Assembly: GCF_008244685.1 (NCBI RefSeq) | Contig: NZ_VTFT01000001.1 | Coordinates: 1,033,248-1,097,247 of the forward strand | Length of the DNA: 64,000 nucleotides | Direction of reading: 5' to 3' | DNA from: Luteimonas viscosa | Lineage (GTDB): Bacteria > Pseudomonadota > Gammaproteobacteria > Xanthomonadales > Xanthomonadaceae | Part shown: piece after piece, positions 35,318 to 44,765 of the stretch | How positions within the stretch are numbered: the stretch's first letter is position 1 | Layout of the letters: each line of letters begins with the position of its first letter | Notes under the pieces: model-generated | Database searches by the model: none | Told to the model about the DNA's origin: nothing | The model's input: the letters and a program-made list of their open reading frames with translations, nothing else | Translations under genes and position numbers: made by a program

Positions 35318-37033
35318 ATGCGCCTGTCGCAGTTCCACCTCCGCACCGAGAAGGAAACGCCTGCCGACGCCGAGATCGCCAGCCACCGGCTGATGCTCAG
35401 GGCCGGCATGGTCCGCAAGCTCGCCGCGGGTCTGTACACCTGGTCTCCGCTGGGACTGCGCGTGTTGCGCAAGGTGGAATCGATCGTGCGCGAGGAGATG
35501 GACCGCGCCGGCGCGATCGAGATGGCGATGCCTTCGGTGCAGCCCCGCGAGCTGTGGGAGGAAAGCGGACGCTGGCGCAGGTTCGGCCCGCAGCTGCTCA
35601 AGATCCGCGACCGCAGGGACCAGGATTACTGCTTCACCCCGACCGCCGAGGAGGCGGTGACCGATTTCTTCCGCCAGGAGATCGCCAGCTACAAGCAGCT
35701 GCCGGTGAACTTCTACCAGATCACCAGCAAGTTCCGCGACGAGATCCGTCCGCGCTTCGGGGTGATGCGCGCGCGCGAATTCATCATGAAGGACGCGTAT
35801 TCGTTCCATGTCTCGGACGAGGACCTGCAGCGCGAATACCGCAACATGTACGACGCCTACTCGCGCATCTTCACCCGGCTCGGGCTGCGCTTCCGCGCGG
35901 TGTTCGCCGACACCGGCGCGATCGGCGGCAGTGCCTCGCACGAATTCCACGTACTGGCCGATTCCGGCGAGGACGCCCTGGCCTTCGCGCAGGAGTCCGG
36001 CTACGCCGCGAACGTCGAGCTGGCCGAAGCGATCTGCAACCAGACGCGTCCGGCCGCGACCCAGGCGCTGGAGAAGGTCGAGACCCCCACCCAGAAGACC
36101 TGCGAGGACGTTGCCGCCCTGCTCGGCATCCCGCTGCAGCGCACGGTGAAGTCGATCGCGCTGATGGGTGTGGATGCCGGGGGCGGCGCGCAGTTCGTGC
36201 TGGCAATGGTGCGCGGCGACCATGCGCTCAACGAGATCAAGGTGTCGAAGCTGCCCGGCCTGGCCGACCACCGACTGGCGACCGAGGCGGAAATCCGTGA
36301 ATACCTGGGCGCCGAACCGGGTTTCCTCGGACCGTACAACGCGCGCGGGAAGATCCGCGTCCTCGCCGACCGCAGCGTCTGCGCGATGGCGGACTTCGTC
36401 GTCGGCGCCAACGAGAACGGCTTCCATCTCACCGGCGTCAACTGGGGCCGCGACCTGCCCGAACCCGACGAGACCGCGGACATCCGCAACGTCGTCGCCG
36501 GCGATCCCTCGCCCGACGGAAACGGATCGCTGGGCATCGCGCGCGGCATCGAGGTGGGCCACGTGTTCGCGCTCGGCCGCAAGTATTCCGAGGCGATGCA
36601 TTGCACGGTGCTCGATGCGGACGGCAGCGCCGTGCACCCGGCGATGGGCTGCTACGGCATCGGCGTGTCGCGCATCGTCGCCGCGGCGATCGAACAGAAC
36701 CACGACGAGGCCGGCATCGCGTGGCCGGCGCCGATGGCGCCGTGGCAGGCCGTGGTGTGCGTGATCAACCCGAAGGGCAACGCCGAGGTGGCCGCCGCGG
36801 CCGACGCGCTCTACCGCGAGCTGGGCGAAGCCGGGATCGAGGTCGCGCTCGACGACCGCGGCCTGCGACCCGGCCCGATGTTCGCCGACATCGAGCTGAT
36901 CGGGATTCCGCACAGGATCGTCGTGTCCGAGCGCGGCCTGGCCGCGGGCACGTTCGAATATCGCGCGCGCACCGCGACGGGCCCGGAGAATCTCGATCGC
37001 GCCTCGCTGCTTGCGCGCCTGCGCGCGGAGTGA
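35318..37033 (+). CDS. proS: Prolyl-tRNA synthetase (bacterial type)
   Basis: 571 residues, class II. Motifs: [41 protein letters not shown] (motif 2) and [15 protein letters not shown] (motif 3). The INS editing domain lies between motifs 2 and 3. Three possible in-frame starts exist; [19 protein letters not shown] at 35318 aligns with E. coli ProS, and an ATG at 35306 adds four residues. Confidence 0.96.
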   Translation: MRLSQFHLRTEKETPADAEIASHRLMLRAGMVRKLAAGLYTWSPLGLRVLRKVESIVREEMDRAGAIEMAMPSVQPRELWEESGRWRRFGPQLLKIRDRRDQDYCFTPTAEEAVTDFFRQEIASYKQLPVNFYQITSKFRDEIRPRFGVMRAREFIMKDAYSFHVSDEDLQREYRNMYDAYSRIFTRLGLRFRAVFADTGAIGGSASHEFHVLADSGEDALAFAQESGYAANVELAEAICNQTRPAATQALEKVETPTQKTCEDVAALLGIPLQRTVKSIALMGVDAGGGAQFVLAMVRGDHALNEIKVSKLPGLADHRLATEAEIREYLGAEPGFLGPYNARGKIRVLADRSVCAMADFVVGANENGFHLTGVNWGRDLPEPDETADIRNVVAGDPSPDGNGSLGIARGIEVGHVFALGRKYSEAMHCTVLDADGSAVHPAMGCYGIGVSRIVAAAIEQNHDEAGIAWPAPMAPWQAVVCVINPKGNAEVAAAADALYRELGEAGIEVALDDRGLRPGPMFADIELIGIPHRIVVSERGLAAGTFEYRARTATGPENLDRASLLARLRAE

Positions 37034-37118
37034 AATCCGCAGGCCCGGGATAATCGAACGGATTATGGCGTTCGCGCATCGCTGCGAAGGCATTTTCTCG
37101 TCGTCACGCGTATTCCAC

Positions 37119-37124
37119 TATCAT
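37119..37124 (+). promoter_or_regulatory. Possible -10 box upstream of the H-NS-like gene
   Basis: TATCAT about 55 nt before the start codon, in a locally AT-richer stretch (GTATTCCACTATCATGC). The matching -35 is poor (TTCTCG), so this is tentative. Confidence 0.35.
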
Positions 37125-37176
37125 GCGCGGGTGCCAGGGACGGGACATTCCCTTCCAGATTCCGGAGTTTTTTTGC

Positions 37177-37557
37177 ATGGCAATCGATTTGACCGCATTT
37201 TCACCGAAGCAGCTCGACGCCCTGATTTCCGAAGCCAAGCGCCGCAAGACCGCCCTGAGGAAACGCAAGCCGATCGCCGCGATCCGCAAGCGCATCGTCG
37301 ACTTCGCCACCGCCGAGGGTTATACGGTCCAGGAACTGTTCGGCGGGCGCTCGGCCGCATCGAAGAAGGCGCCGGCTGCGAAGAAGACCGCGAAGAAGGC
37401 CGGCAAGACCGGGCGCAAGCTGGGCAAGGTGCCCCCCAAGTACCGCAATCCGGCGGTGCCGAGCGAAACCTGGACCGGCCGCGGCAAGCAGCCGCGCTGG
37501 ATGGCGGCACTGGTCAAGAAGGGCCGCAAGCCCGAGGACTTCCTGATCAAGAAGTGA
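37177..37557 (+). CDS. H-NS family DNA-binding protein
   Basis: 126 residues. A short N-terminal helix (SPKQLDALISEAKRRK) for oligomerisation, a Lys/Ala-rich linker (SKKAPAAKKTAKKAGK), and the C-terminal H-NS DNA-binding domain KYRNPAVPSETWTGRGKQPR followed by MAALVKKGRKPEDFL. Such proteins silence AT-rich DNA. In Xanthomonas, H-NS homologues influence virulence and motility. The basic linker is longer than in E. coli H-NS. It is its own unit, with a terminator downstream. Confidence 0.92.
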   Translation: MAIDLTAFSPKQLDALISEAKRRKTALRKRKPIAAIRKRIVDFATAEGYTVQELFGGRSAASKKAPAAKKTAKKAGKTGRKLGKVPPKYRNPAVPSETWTGRGKQPRWMAALVKKGRKPEDFLIKK

Positions 37558-37596
37558 GCGCGGCTCGCTGCTTCGCACGGAAACTTCCGCGACAAG

Positions 37597-37625
37597 GAAC
37601 GCCGGCCGACCAGCCGGCGTTTCCT
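37597..37625 (+). terminator. Terminator after the H-NS-like gene
   Basis: AACGCCGGC-CGACCA-GCCGGCGTT makes a 9-bp perfect stem followed by TTCCTGTTG, about 40 nt after the stop. The T tract is short. Confidence 0.6.
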
Positions 37626-37674
37626 GTTGCCTGGACGGGAAGCAGGGCAGGCAGGACGGCCGTCCGGTTTCCCG

Positions 37675-38919
37675 CTACAGGTTGCGCCGCGCCGGCAGCA
37701 ACAGGTTTCCGATCAGCAGGCCGGCGATCAGCGCCAGCAGCACGTTGATCACGGTGATCGCCGCATCCTGGCCGGCCGCCACGTCCTGCTGCTGCACCGC
37801 CACCAGCAGGCTGCGCAGGCTGGTGCTGCCCGGAACCAGCATGATGATGCCCGGCACCCGGATCAAGGCCCCGGGCCGGCGCATCCAGCGCGCATAGCCG
37901 TTGCCGGCGACGGTGATCGCCAGCGCCGACAGGAACACGCCGACCGGGCTGCCCAGCCATTGGCCCACCATGCGCGAGATGTAGTAGCCCGCGATCGCCG
38001 CCGCCATCACCAGCAGGTAGTCGCGGCGACCGGCGCGGAACAGCGCGGCGAACGCCCAGGCGGCCGTGACCACCGCGCCCCACTCCACCCACACCGGTTG
38101 CGGGCGCCACGCCCGCACCTGCGGTTCCAGTCCCAGCAACTGCACGGTGGTCAGGGCGATCATCGTGCCCACCGTCAGCTTCAGCAGCGTGGTCAGGGCG
38201 CCGAACAGGCGCGCGGTCCCGGAGACCAGGTGCTGGCTGGTGAGTTCGCTGAAGGCATTCGTCAGTGCCATGCCGGGCATGAGCACGATCATCGAGGCGA
38301 TCACGACGGTATTCAGGTTCAACGGCACCAGGAAGGTGGCCACCAGCGCGGCCAGTCCACCCGCGACGATGCCGGCAATGGCGTCGTCGGCCTCCTTCAT
38401 CTGCGGCCTGCCGCGGCTGGCGACGCCGAGCAGACCGACGAGGGTGCCGATCACCCCGGCCGTGGCGACATCCAGCCACGGCAACCGCAGCAGTCCCGCC
38501 ACGCTCGCCGCGGCGAGCCCGAATCCCAGCACCTGCTGCAGCTTGCCACGCCAGCCCACGTCGCGGTCCAGCGCGCGCAGCGCGGCGTGGCCTTCGGCGA
38601 TGCCGAGTCGGCCCGCCATCACCTCTTCCGCGATCCGGTCGGCCTCGCACAGCCTGTAGAGGTTGGTTTCCCCCGGCGGCAGCCGGATCACGCGCGTGGT
38701 GTCGCTCTCGCCCGGCGGTCGCTGCGGATCGCTGAAGGTCAGGATCAGCCCGGTGGGGTTGCTCCAGGGCTCGCAGTCGAGGCCCAGCTGGCGGGCGACC
38801 GACACGATCGCACCCTCCAGCCGCTGCGACGTGGTGCCGTAGCGGTGCAGGTGTCCGGCCAGCTCGACGATGAACGCGATGCGCGTGGCGTAACTGGCGC
38901 TGGGGGGCATCGTCGGCAT
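37675..38919 (-). CDS. ThrE-family threonine/serine exporter
   Basis: 414 residues. An N-terminal soluble part (HRYGTTSQRLEGAIVSVARQ, NLYRLCEADRIAEEVM) precedes about ten TM helices. It combines the ThrE and ThrE_2 halves in one chain, as in Corynebacterium ThrE, which exports L-threonine and L-serine by proton motive force. GIIMLVPGSTSLRSL marks the second half. Alone in its transcription unit, divergent from the MCE operon. Confidence 0.88.
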   Translation of the reverse strand: MPTMPPSASYATRIAFIVELAGHLHRYGTTSQRLEGAIVSVARQLGLDCEPWSNPTGLILTFSDPQRPPGESDTTRVIRLPPGETNLYRLCEADRIAEEVMAGRLGIAEGHAALRALDRDVGWRGKLQQVLGFGLAAASVAGLLRLPWLDVATAGVIGTLVGLLGVASRGRPQMKEADDAIAGIVAGGLAALVATFLVPLNLNTVVIASMIVLMPGMALTNAFSELTSQHLVSGTARLFGALTTLLKLTVGTMIALTTVQLLGLEPQVRAWRPQPVWVEWGAVVTAAWAFAALFRAGRRDYLLVMAAAIAGYYISRMVGQWLGSPVGVFLSALAITVAGNGYARWMRRPGALIRVPGIIMLVPGSTSLRSLLVAVQQQDVAAGQDAAITVINVLLALIAGLLIGNLLLPARRNL

Positions 38920-39017
38920 GGCGTCGCGAAGGATCGCACGGCCCGCCCCGCCAGGGCACCAGCGGACCCGTCCGCCTCCCTGCTGCCGACACGTCGATCC
39001 CTGTATCCTCGCCCCCG

Positions 39018-40136
39018 ATGACCGTGCCCGCGAGCCAGCCGCCCACCGCCGAGCCCGATCCGCAGGACCCGGCGCTGCTGCGCCTGGGGGGGCGCTGGAC
39101 GCTCGACCACGCGCTGGATATCGGACGCGCGTTGCGCGAACTCCCCGACTCGGTCGGCGCGATCGACGCCTCGGCCGTCGACAGGCTCGACTCCGTAGGG
39201 GTCCTGCAGTTGCTGCGCTATGCCGAGCGCCGGCAACTCGACTACACCACCTTCCGCTTCCGCGACGACCATCGCGCGCTGGTGGCCGCGATCGAGGATG
39301 TGCACGACGACCGCCCCAAGGCCCGGCGCGAATACGGCTTCGCTGCGGCGCTGGCGCGGCTGGGCTACGCGGTACAGGACAACTCGCGCGAGATCGTCGC
39401 GCTGGTGAGCTTCCTGGGCGAAACGCTGGTCAAGCTCGGGCGCACGATCCTCGACCCGCGCCGCTTCCGTCTCACGTCCACCATCCACCACATGGAGCAG
39501 GTGGGACTGGATGCGGTGCCGCTGGTGGCGCTGCTGTCGTTCCTGGTGGGCGCGGTGATCGCGTTCCTCGGGGCGCAGATCCTCGCCGACTTCGGCGCGA
39601 CGATCTTCGTGGTCGAACTGGTGTCGATCGCGTTCCTGCGCGAATTCGGCGTGCTGCTGACCGCGATCCTGCTGGCCGGCCGCACCGCCAGCGCCTTCAC
39701 CGCTCAGATCGGGGCGATGGTCAGCCGCGAGGAGGTGGACGCGATCCGCACGCTCGGCCTCGATCCCGTCGACCTGCTGGTGATCCCGCGCGTGATCGCA
39801 TTGCTGGTGATGCTGCCGCTGCTGACCTTCATCGCCATGCTCGCCGGCCTGCTCGGCGGCCTGTCGGTCGGCGCGTTCAGCCTCGACATCCCGCCGCAGG
39901 CGTACCTTGCGCGGATGCACGAACAGATGGAGTTGCGCCATTTCCTGATCGGCATGTCGAAGGCGCCGCTGTTCGCGCTGGTGATCGGCCTGATCGGCTG
40001 CCTCGAGGGGTTGCAGGTGCAGGGAACGGCGCAGTCGGTGGGTGAACGGACCACGTCCAGCGTGGTGCAGACGATCGCGCTGGTGATCGTGTTCGATGCG
40101 ATGGCCGCGATCTGGTTCATGTACATGGATTGGTGA
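39018..40136 (+). CDS. MlaE-type ABC permease with fused STAS domain
   Basis: 372 residues. N-terminal ~120 residues form a STAS-like domain (VGAIDASAVDRLDSVGVLQL), which in E. coli Mla is the separate protein MlaB. The C-terminal ~240 residues are the MlaE permease with five TM helices (HHMEQVGLDAVPLVALLSFL, GRTASAFTAQIGAMVSREEV, GLIGCLEGLQVQGTAQSVGE). First gene of a four-gene MCE lipid transport operon. Confidence 0.92.
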   Translation: MTVPASQPPTAEPDPQDPALLRLGGRWTLDHALDIGRALRELPDSVGAIDASAVDRLDSVGVLQLLRYAERRQLDYTTFRFRDDHRALVAAIEDVHDDRPKARREYGFAAALARLGYAVQDNSREIVALVSFLGETLVKLGRTILDPRRFRLTSTIHHMEQVGLDAVPLVALLSFLVGAVIAFLGAQILADFGATIFVVELVSIAFLREFGVLLTAILLAGRTASAFTAQIGAMVSREEVDAIRTLGLDPVDLLVIPRVIALLVMLPLLTFIAMLAGLLGGLSVGAFSLDIPPQAYLARMHEQMELRHFLIGMSKAPLFALVIGLIGCLEGLQVQGTAQSVGERTTSSVVQTIALVIVFDAMAAIWFMYMDW

Positions 40137-40236
40137 AGACGTGGTTGGTGACTGGTGACTGGTGGTTCGAAAGATCAGGAGCGTGCAGGCCACCCCGCCG
40201 CAGGGGAGGATGCCGCCGTTGCCGATCGCGAATCGC
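40137..40236. repeat. Heptamer repeat module 6, degenerate
   Basis: Left arm GGTTGGTGACTGGTGACTGGTGGTTCG is recognisable; the right arm has decayed to GCGAATCGCCC. It fills the gap between permease and ATPase genes, where the other two operon junctions are tight or overlapping. Confidence 0.55.
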
Positions 40237-40238
40237 CC

Positions 40239-41045
40239 ATGCCGGATCGCGGCGACGCGGACGCGTCCCCCATCATCCGTGTCCGCGGGCTGATCAACCG
40301 CTTCGGCGCGCAGACCGTGCACGACGGCCTCGACCTCGACGTGGTGCGCGGCGAGATCCTCGGGGTGGTGGGCGGCTCCGGCTCGGGCAAGTCGGTGCTG
40401 ATGCGCTCGCTGATCGGCCTGCGCACGCCCGACGAAGGCGAGATCCAAGTACTGGGGGTCGATCCGCGCTCGGACGACCCGCAGGACCGGCTGCACCTGG
40501 AACGCAGCACCGGCGTGCTGTTCCAGGACGGCGCCCTGTTCTCGTCCCTGACCGTCGGCGAGAACGTGCAGGTGCCGCTCAAGGAGCACCATCCGGAGCT
40601 GCCGGAATCGCTGCGCTACGAACTCGCCCTGCTCAAGGTGCGCCTGGCCGGGCTGCCTGCGGACGCCCTGGACAAGCTGCCTTCGCAGCTGTCGGGCGGG
40701 ATGCGCAAGCGTGCCGCGCTCGCCCGCTCGCTGGCGCTGGACCCGCCGCTGCTGTTCCTGGACGAACCCACGGCCGGCCTCGACCCGATCGGTGCCGCGG
40801 CCTTCGACCGCCTGATCCGCACCCTGCAGCAGGCGCTGGGACTGACCGTGTTCCTGATCACCCACGATCTCGACACGCTGTATGCGATCTGCGACCGTGT
40901 CGCCGTGATCGCCGACCGCAAGGTCGTGGCGGCCGCTCCGCTGGCCGAGATCGAACGGCTCGACCACCCCTGGATCCGCGACTACTTCCATGGCCCGCGC
41001 GGAAGGGCCGCGCACGCGGCCGCGGCGACCGCTGAGGACACCTGA
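40239..41045 (+). CDS. MCE-system ABC transporter ATP-binding protein
   Basis: 268 residues, MlaF-like. Walker A GGSGSGKS (45-52), signature QLSGGMRKRAALARSLALD, Walker B LLFLDEPTAGLDP and H-loop ITHDLD are all present. It powers the MlaE-type permease. Start is uncertain: ATG 40239 fits the domain but lacks a good ribosome site; the frame stays open back through the repeat module to a GTG at 40155. Confidence 0.92.
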   Translation: MPDRGDADASPIIRVRGLINRFGAQTVHDGLDLDVVRGEILGVVGGSGSGKSVLMRSLIGLRTPDEGEIQVLGVDPRSDDPQDRLHLERSTGVLFQDGALFSSLTVGENVQVPLKEHHPELPESLRYELALLKVRLAGLPADALDKLPSQLSGGMRKRAALARSLALDPPLLFLDEPTAGLDPIGAAAFDRLIRTLQQALGLTVFLITHDLDTLYAICDRVAVIADRKVVAAAPLAEIERLDHPWIRDYFHGPRGRAAHAAAATAEDT

Positions 41046-41048
41046 CGC

Positions 41049-41972
41049 ATGGAAACCAAGGCCAACTACGTCCTGATCGGCGCGTTCACCATCGCGGTGA
41101 CCGTATTCCTGCTGCTGTTCGCGCTGTGGGCGGCCAAGTACTCCTCCGAACGCGACTGGAACGAATACCTGGTGGTCTTCAGCGAGCCGGTGACGGGTCT
41201 CTCCGAGGGCAGCAGCGTGCAGTACAACGGGATCGCGATCGGCACCGTCGACGACCTGATGCTGGCGCCGGACGACCCACGCCAGGTGATCGCCCGGCTC
41301 AAGCTGCAGGCGGACGCGCCGGTCAAGGTCGATACCCGGGCCCGCCTGTCGATGACCAGCCTCACCGGCCCGCCGATCATCCAGCTCACCGGCGGCAGCC
41401 CGGGCGCGCCGGCTCTGCTGCCGGGCCCCGATGGAGGGCCGCCCAGGATCGAGACCGCGGCCTCCGCGCTGCAGAACATCGCCGACACCGCCAACCGCCT
41501 CGTGGAACGCCTCGACCAGGTGCTGAGCGAGGAGAACGTGGGACGCATCGCCGCCACGCTCGAGAACATCGAGACCATGACCGGCGCGATCTCCGACCAG
41601 CGCCAGGACATGCGCGAGATCCTGATCAACGCCCGTACCGCCAGCGAACAGCTGAACGTGACGATGGCTTCGGCCAACCGCAGCCTGGACACCGTGGACC
41701 GGGAACTGGTCCAGCAGTTGCCGCGGCTGATGGAACGGATCGACGGCACGCTCGCCAAGCTCGACTCCGCGGCGAACGGCGCCGACACGATCCTCAACGA
41801 GAACCGGTCCGCCATCAACAGCTTCGCCAACGACGGCCTGTCGCAACTCGGGCCCACGCTGGGTGAACTGCGGGGACTGATCCGCGACCTGCGCAGGATC
41901 AGCGACCGGCTCGACGCAAATCCCTCGCGCTACCTGCTGGGCCGCGACGCAACCAAGGAGTTCGAACCGTGA
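41049..41972 (+). CDS. MCE-domain (MlaD-type) lipid-binding protein
   Basis: 307 residues. One N-terminal TM anchor (YVLIGAFTIAVTVFLLLFAL), one MCE domain (about 38-115, VTGLSEGSSVQYNGIAIGTV), then a long helical coiled-coil region with heptads (VERLDQVLSEENVGRI, IETMTGAISDQRQDM). Longer than MlaD, nearer to single-MCE proteins of the PqiB/MlaD group forming hexameric rings in the periplasm. Starts 3 nt after the ATPase gene. Confidence 0.93.
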   Translation: METKANYVLIGAFTIAVTVFLLLFALWAAKYSSERDWNEYLVVFSEPVTGLSEGSSVQYNGIAIGTVDDLMLAPDDPRQVIARLKLQADAPVKVDTRARLSMTSLTGPPIIQLTGGSPGAPALLPGPDGGPPRIETAASALQNIADTANRLVERLDQVLSEENVGRIAATLENIETMTGAISDQRQDMREILINARTASEQLNVTMASANRSLDTVDRELVQQLPRLMERIDGTLAKLDSAANGADTILNENRSAINSFANDGLSQLGPTLGELRGLIRDLRRISDRLDANPSRYLLGRDATKEFEP

Positions 41973-42679
41973 GCACAACCGCAGTGGGGAATCGCGCACC
42001 GGCTCCCGCCGCCGCCATGCGGGCTCGCGCGGGCGTCGCGTTGCGCGGCACGGTCTTGGCCATGCTCGCCGCGTCGCTGGCGGGCTGCTCGCTGCTGGGC
42101 GGGGGCGGCGAACGCGAACGCTCGACGATCTACGCGCCCGACCCGCGTGTCGAGATCGACGCGTCCGCTCCGTCCACCAGCTGGCAACTGTCGCTCAGCC
42201 CGCCCTCGGGCGCGCGCTCGATCGACAGTTTCCGGATCGCGGTGCGGCCGACACCGGGCGAGTTGCAGGTCTACCGTGGCGCCAGCTGGGCCAAGACGCC
42301 CACCGACATGTTGCAGGACGCGCTGCTGCGCGCGCTCGAGGACTCGGGCAAGCTGCCGTCGGTCGCGCGCCAGGGCTCGGGCATCGCCGCCGACTACAAG
42401 CTGATCGTCGACCTGCGTCGTTTCGAAGCCGACTACGCCGGCAACGCGGTGCCCGCGGCCACCGTCGAGTTCAACGCCAAGCTGATCCACACCGTCGACC
42501 AGGGCATCGTGGCGTCGCGGACCTTCCACGCCGCGCAGCCGGCGGCCGGGACCGACATCGCCCTGGTGGTCGACGCGTTCTCGCGCAGCCTCGAGGACGT
42601 CACAACCGAACTTGCGCACTGGATCCTTTCCACCGGCGACGCCCACGAACGCGAGACGCATCCGCAGACGGATGGCTGA
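41969..42679 (+). CDS. ABC-type transport auxiliary lipoprotein (PqiC-like)
   Basis: 236 residues from a GTG overlapping the MCE gene stop (GTGA). Signal peptide with lipobox SLAGC, then the ABC_trans_aux fold: FRIAVRPTPGELQVYRGASW, DMLQDALLRALEDSGKLPSV, YKLIVDLRRFEADYAG. Family role: outer-membrane lipoprotein partner of MCE rings, analogous to PqiC. The N-terminus has ~30 residues before the hydrophobic stretch, so a later start is possible. Confidence 0.88.
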   Translation: MSTTAVGNRAPAPAAAMRARAGVALRGTVLAMLAASLAGCSLLGGGGERERSTIYAPDPRVEIDASAPSTSWQLSLSPPSGARSIDSFRIAVRPTPGELQVYRGASWAKTPTDMLQDALLRALEDSGKLPSVARQGSGIAADYKLIVDLRRFEADYAGNAVPAATVEFNAKLIHTVDQGIVASRTFHAAQPAAGTDIALVVDAFSRSLEDVTTELAHWILSTGDAHERETHPQTDG

Positions 42680-42797
42680 CGCGGTCCGCCGCTGCGAGCT
42701 TCCCGGGCCCCTCCGGGCGACGCCAACCGGAAAGCACTAGGGCTCCGCAGAGCACCGCGGGAGATGCGGCAACCGACGTCGCCCAGACCACCGCAAG

Positions 42798-43412
42798 TCA
42801 ATCAGGATTCGCCATAATCCGCCGGAACGTCAGGTTGATCCGCGGGCCCACCCGCTTCGCGGTACGACACAGCGCGTGGCGGTAGTCCTCCTGGGTGGCG
42901 CCGCGCATCACCAGCAGGCTGCCATGCGGCAGTTCCAGCACCAGCTTGTGCATTGGGTCGCTACGATGCCTGAGCACGAAGCGGCGCGTCGCACCCAGGC
43001 TCAACGATGCGATCACCGGCTGAGCGCCCAGTTCCGGTTCGTCGTCGCTGTGCCAGCCCATGCAGTCCCTGCCGTCGCGATAGAGATTGGCGAGCACGCT
43101 GTTGAATGCCACGCCGGTCTCGCGGATCAGGCGCTCGCGGATCGGAAGCAAGGCGTCGGGCCAGGCCGACGGGTGATGCCGTACCCCGGAATAGCGGTAC
43201 GTCGTTCCCCGATCGCCAATCCAGCAACTCAACCTCGGCGAGTCGATCTCGCGGCCGAAAAGACGGACACGGTGTACGCGCCACGGGAGTCCGTCAGTCA
43301 GCTGCCGATGCAATGCGGACGCAGGACTGGTCCGCAGCCAACCGCGGAGCATCCAGACGTCCGGCCCACCGAAGTCACCGAGACCACCCGCAATGCTCGC
43401 TCGCGTTCCCAC
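42798..43412 (-). CDS. alkB: AlkB-family 2-oxoglutarate/Fe(II) dioxygenase
   Basis: 204 residues. Fe ligands His121 and Asp123 (GWHSDDEPEL) and His179 (DYRHAL); 2-oxoglutarate-binding Arg191 and Arg197 (RINLTFR). FNSVLANLYRDGRDCMGWHS is the family core. AlkB repairs alkylated DNA/RNA bases by oxidative demethylation. Start is not certain: GTG 43412 gives the expected N-terminal strand (GGPDVWMLRGWL); ATG 43352 would remove it. No ada or alkA nearby. Confidence 0.9.
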   Translation of the reverse strand: MGTRASIAGGLGDFGGPDVWMLRGWLRTSPASALHRQLTDGLPWRVHRVRLFGREIDSPRLSCWIGDRGTTYRYSGVRHHPSAWPDALLPIRERLIRETGVAFNSVLANLYRDGRDCMGWHSDDEPELGAQPVIASLSLGATRRFVLRHRSDPMHKLVLELPHGSLLVMRGATQEDYRHALCRTAKRVGPRINLTFRRIMANPD

Positions 43413-43497
43413 CGCTAGGTCGCAGCTATGGTCCGGTCTCGGATCCCCGCTTCCGGCTCCCAGCATGCGCCGACCACAGTCCGTGCGCCCGCTTCCG

Positions 43498-44628
43498 TCA
43501 ACGCGCCTCCGCGATCTCCACGCCATCCAGTCCCTGCGACAGGGTGCGCGCGTCGCCGCCCTGGGCGAGCTTGATCCTGAGCCGCACCTCGTTCTGCGAG
43601 TCGGCGAAGCGCAGCGCGTCCTCGTAGGAGATCTCGCCGGCCTGGTACAGCTCGAACAGGGCCTGGTCGAAGGTCTTCATGCCGAGGTTGGTCGACTCCT
43701 TCATCACTTCCTTGAGCTTGTGCACCTCGCCTTCGCGGATGTAGTCCTGCACCAACGGGGTACCGAGCAGGATCTCCATCGCGACGCGCCGCCCTTTGCC
43801 GTCGGGCGTGGGGATCAACTGCTGTGCGACCACGCCCTTGAGGTTGAGCGAGAGGTCCATCAGCAGCTGGTTGCGGCGATCCTCGGGGAAGAAGTTGATG
43901 ATGCGGTCCATCGCCTGGTTGGCGTTGTTCGCATGCAGGGTGCACAGCACCAGGTGGCCGGTCTCGGCGAAGGCGATGGCGTGGTCCATGCCCTCGCGGG
44001 TGCGCACCTCGCCGATCATGATCACGTCCGGCGCCTGGCGCAGGGTGTTCTTGAGCGCGTTGTCCCAGCTGTCGGTGTCGATGCCGACCTCGCGCTGGGT
44101 GATGATGCAGCCCTCGTGCTTGTGCACGAACTCGATCGGGTCCTCGATCGTGATGATGTGCCCGGTCGAGTTCTGGTTGCGGTACCCGATCATCGCCGCC
44201 AGCGAGGTCGACTTGCCGGTGCCGGTGGCGCCGACGAAGATGATGATGCCGCGCTTGGTCATCGCCAGCGTCTTGATGATCGGTGGCAGGTTGAGCTCCT
44301 CCACCGTCGGGATCTTGGTCTCGATCCGGCGCAGCACCATGCCCACCTGGTTGCGCTGGTAGAAGCACGAGACGCGGAAGCGGCCCACCCCCGACACGCC
44401 GATGGCGAAGTTGCACTCGTGCGTCTTTTCGAACTCCTCGCGCTGCGGCGGCGACATCACGTTGAGTACCAGGTCGCGCGACTGCTGAGGCGTGAGCGGG
44501 TTCTGCGTGATCGGCGAGATCTTGCCGTGGACCTTCATCGACGGCGGCATGCCGGCGGTGATGAACAGGTCCGACGCCTTCTGGTGCGCCATCAGCTTGA
44601 GGAACGAGGTGAAATCGATGCTGCTCAT
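43498..44628 (-). CDS. pilU: Type IV pilus retraction ATPase PilU
   Basis: 376 residues, PilT/VirB11-like AAA ATPase. Walker A GATGTGKS at 133-140, Asp box TIEDPIEFVH, Walker B DVIMIGEVRTREG and His box TLHANNANQ. The longer C-terminus and VGMVLRRIETKIPTVEEL identify PilU and not PilT. PilU assists PilT-driven pilus retraction. It is downstream of pilT, separated by repeat module 7. Confidence 0.95.
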   Translation of the reverse strand: MSSIDFTSFLKLMAHQKASDLFITAGMPPSMKVHGKISPITQNPLTPQQSRDLVLNVMSPPQREEFEKTHECNFAIGVSGVGRFRVSCFYQRNQVGMVLRRIETKIPTVEELNLPPIIKTLAMTKRGIIIFVGATGTGKSTSLAAMIGYRNQNSTGHIITIEDPIEFVHKHEGCIITQREVGIDTDSWDNALKNTLRQAPDVIMIGEVRTREGMDHAIAFAETGHLVLCTLHANNANQAMDRIINFFPEDRRNQLLMDLSLNLKGVVAQQLIPTPDGKGRRVAMEILLGTPLVQDYIREGEVHKLKEVMKESTNLGMKTFDQALFELYQAGEISYEDALRFADSQNEVRLRIKLAQGGDARTLSQGLDGVEIAEAR

Positions 44629-44640
44629 GGTGGCTCCTGC

Positions 44641-44762
44641 GGAGCCGGGGATTGGGGATTCGGGATTGGGGATTCGGGAGCTCGCGCCACATCGAATCTC
44701 CGCACCGCCTGCCCTGCCCGGCTATTACGAATCCCGAATTTCGAATCCCGAATGCCGGCGGT
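44641..44762. repeat. Heptamer repeat module 7 (pilT/pilU gap)
   Basis: Left arm GGGATTGGGGATTCGGGATTGGGGATTCGGG; right arm ACGAATCCCGAATTTCGAATCCCGAAT. This is the GGGATT(C/G) variant of the heptamer family. The arms are complementary around a core of ~55 nt. It fills the gap between the two pilus ATPase genes. Confidence 0.8.
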
Positions 44763-44765
44763 TGT

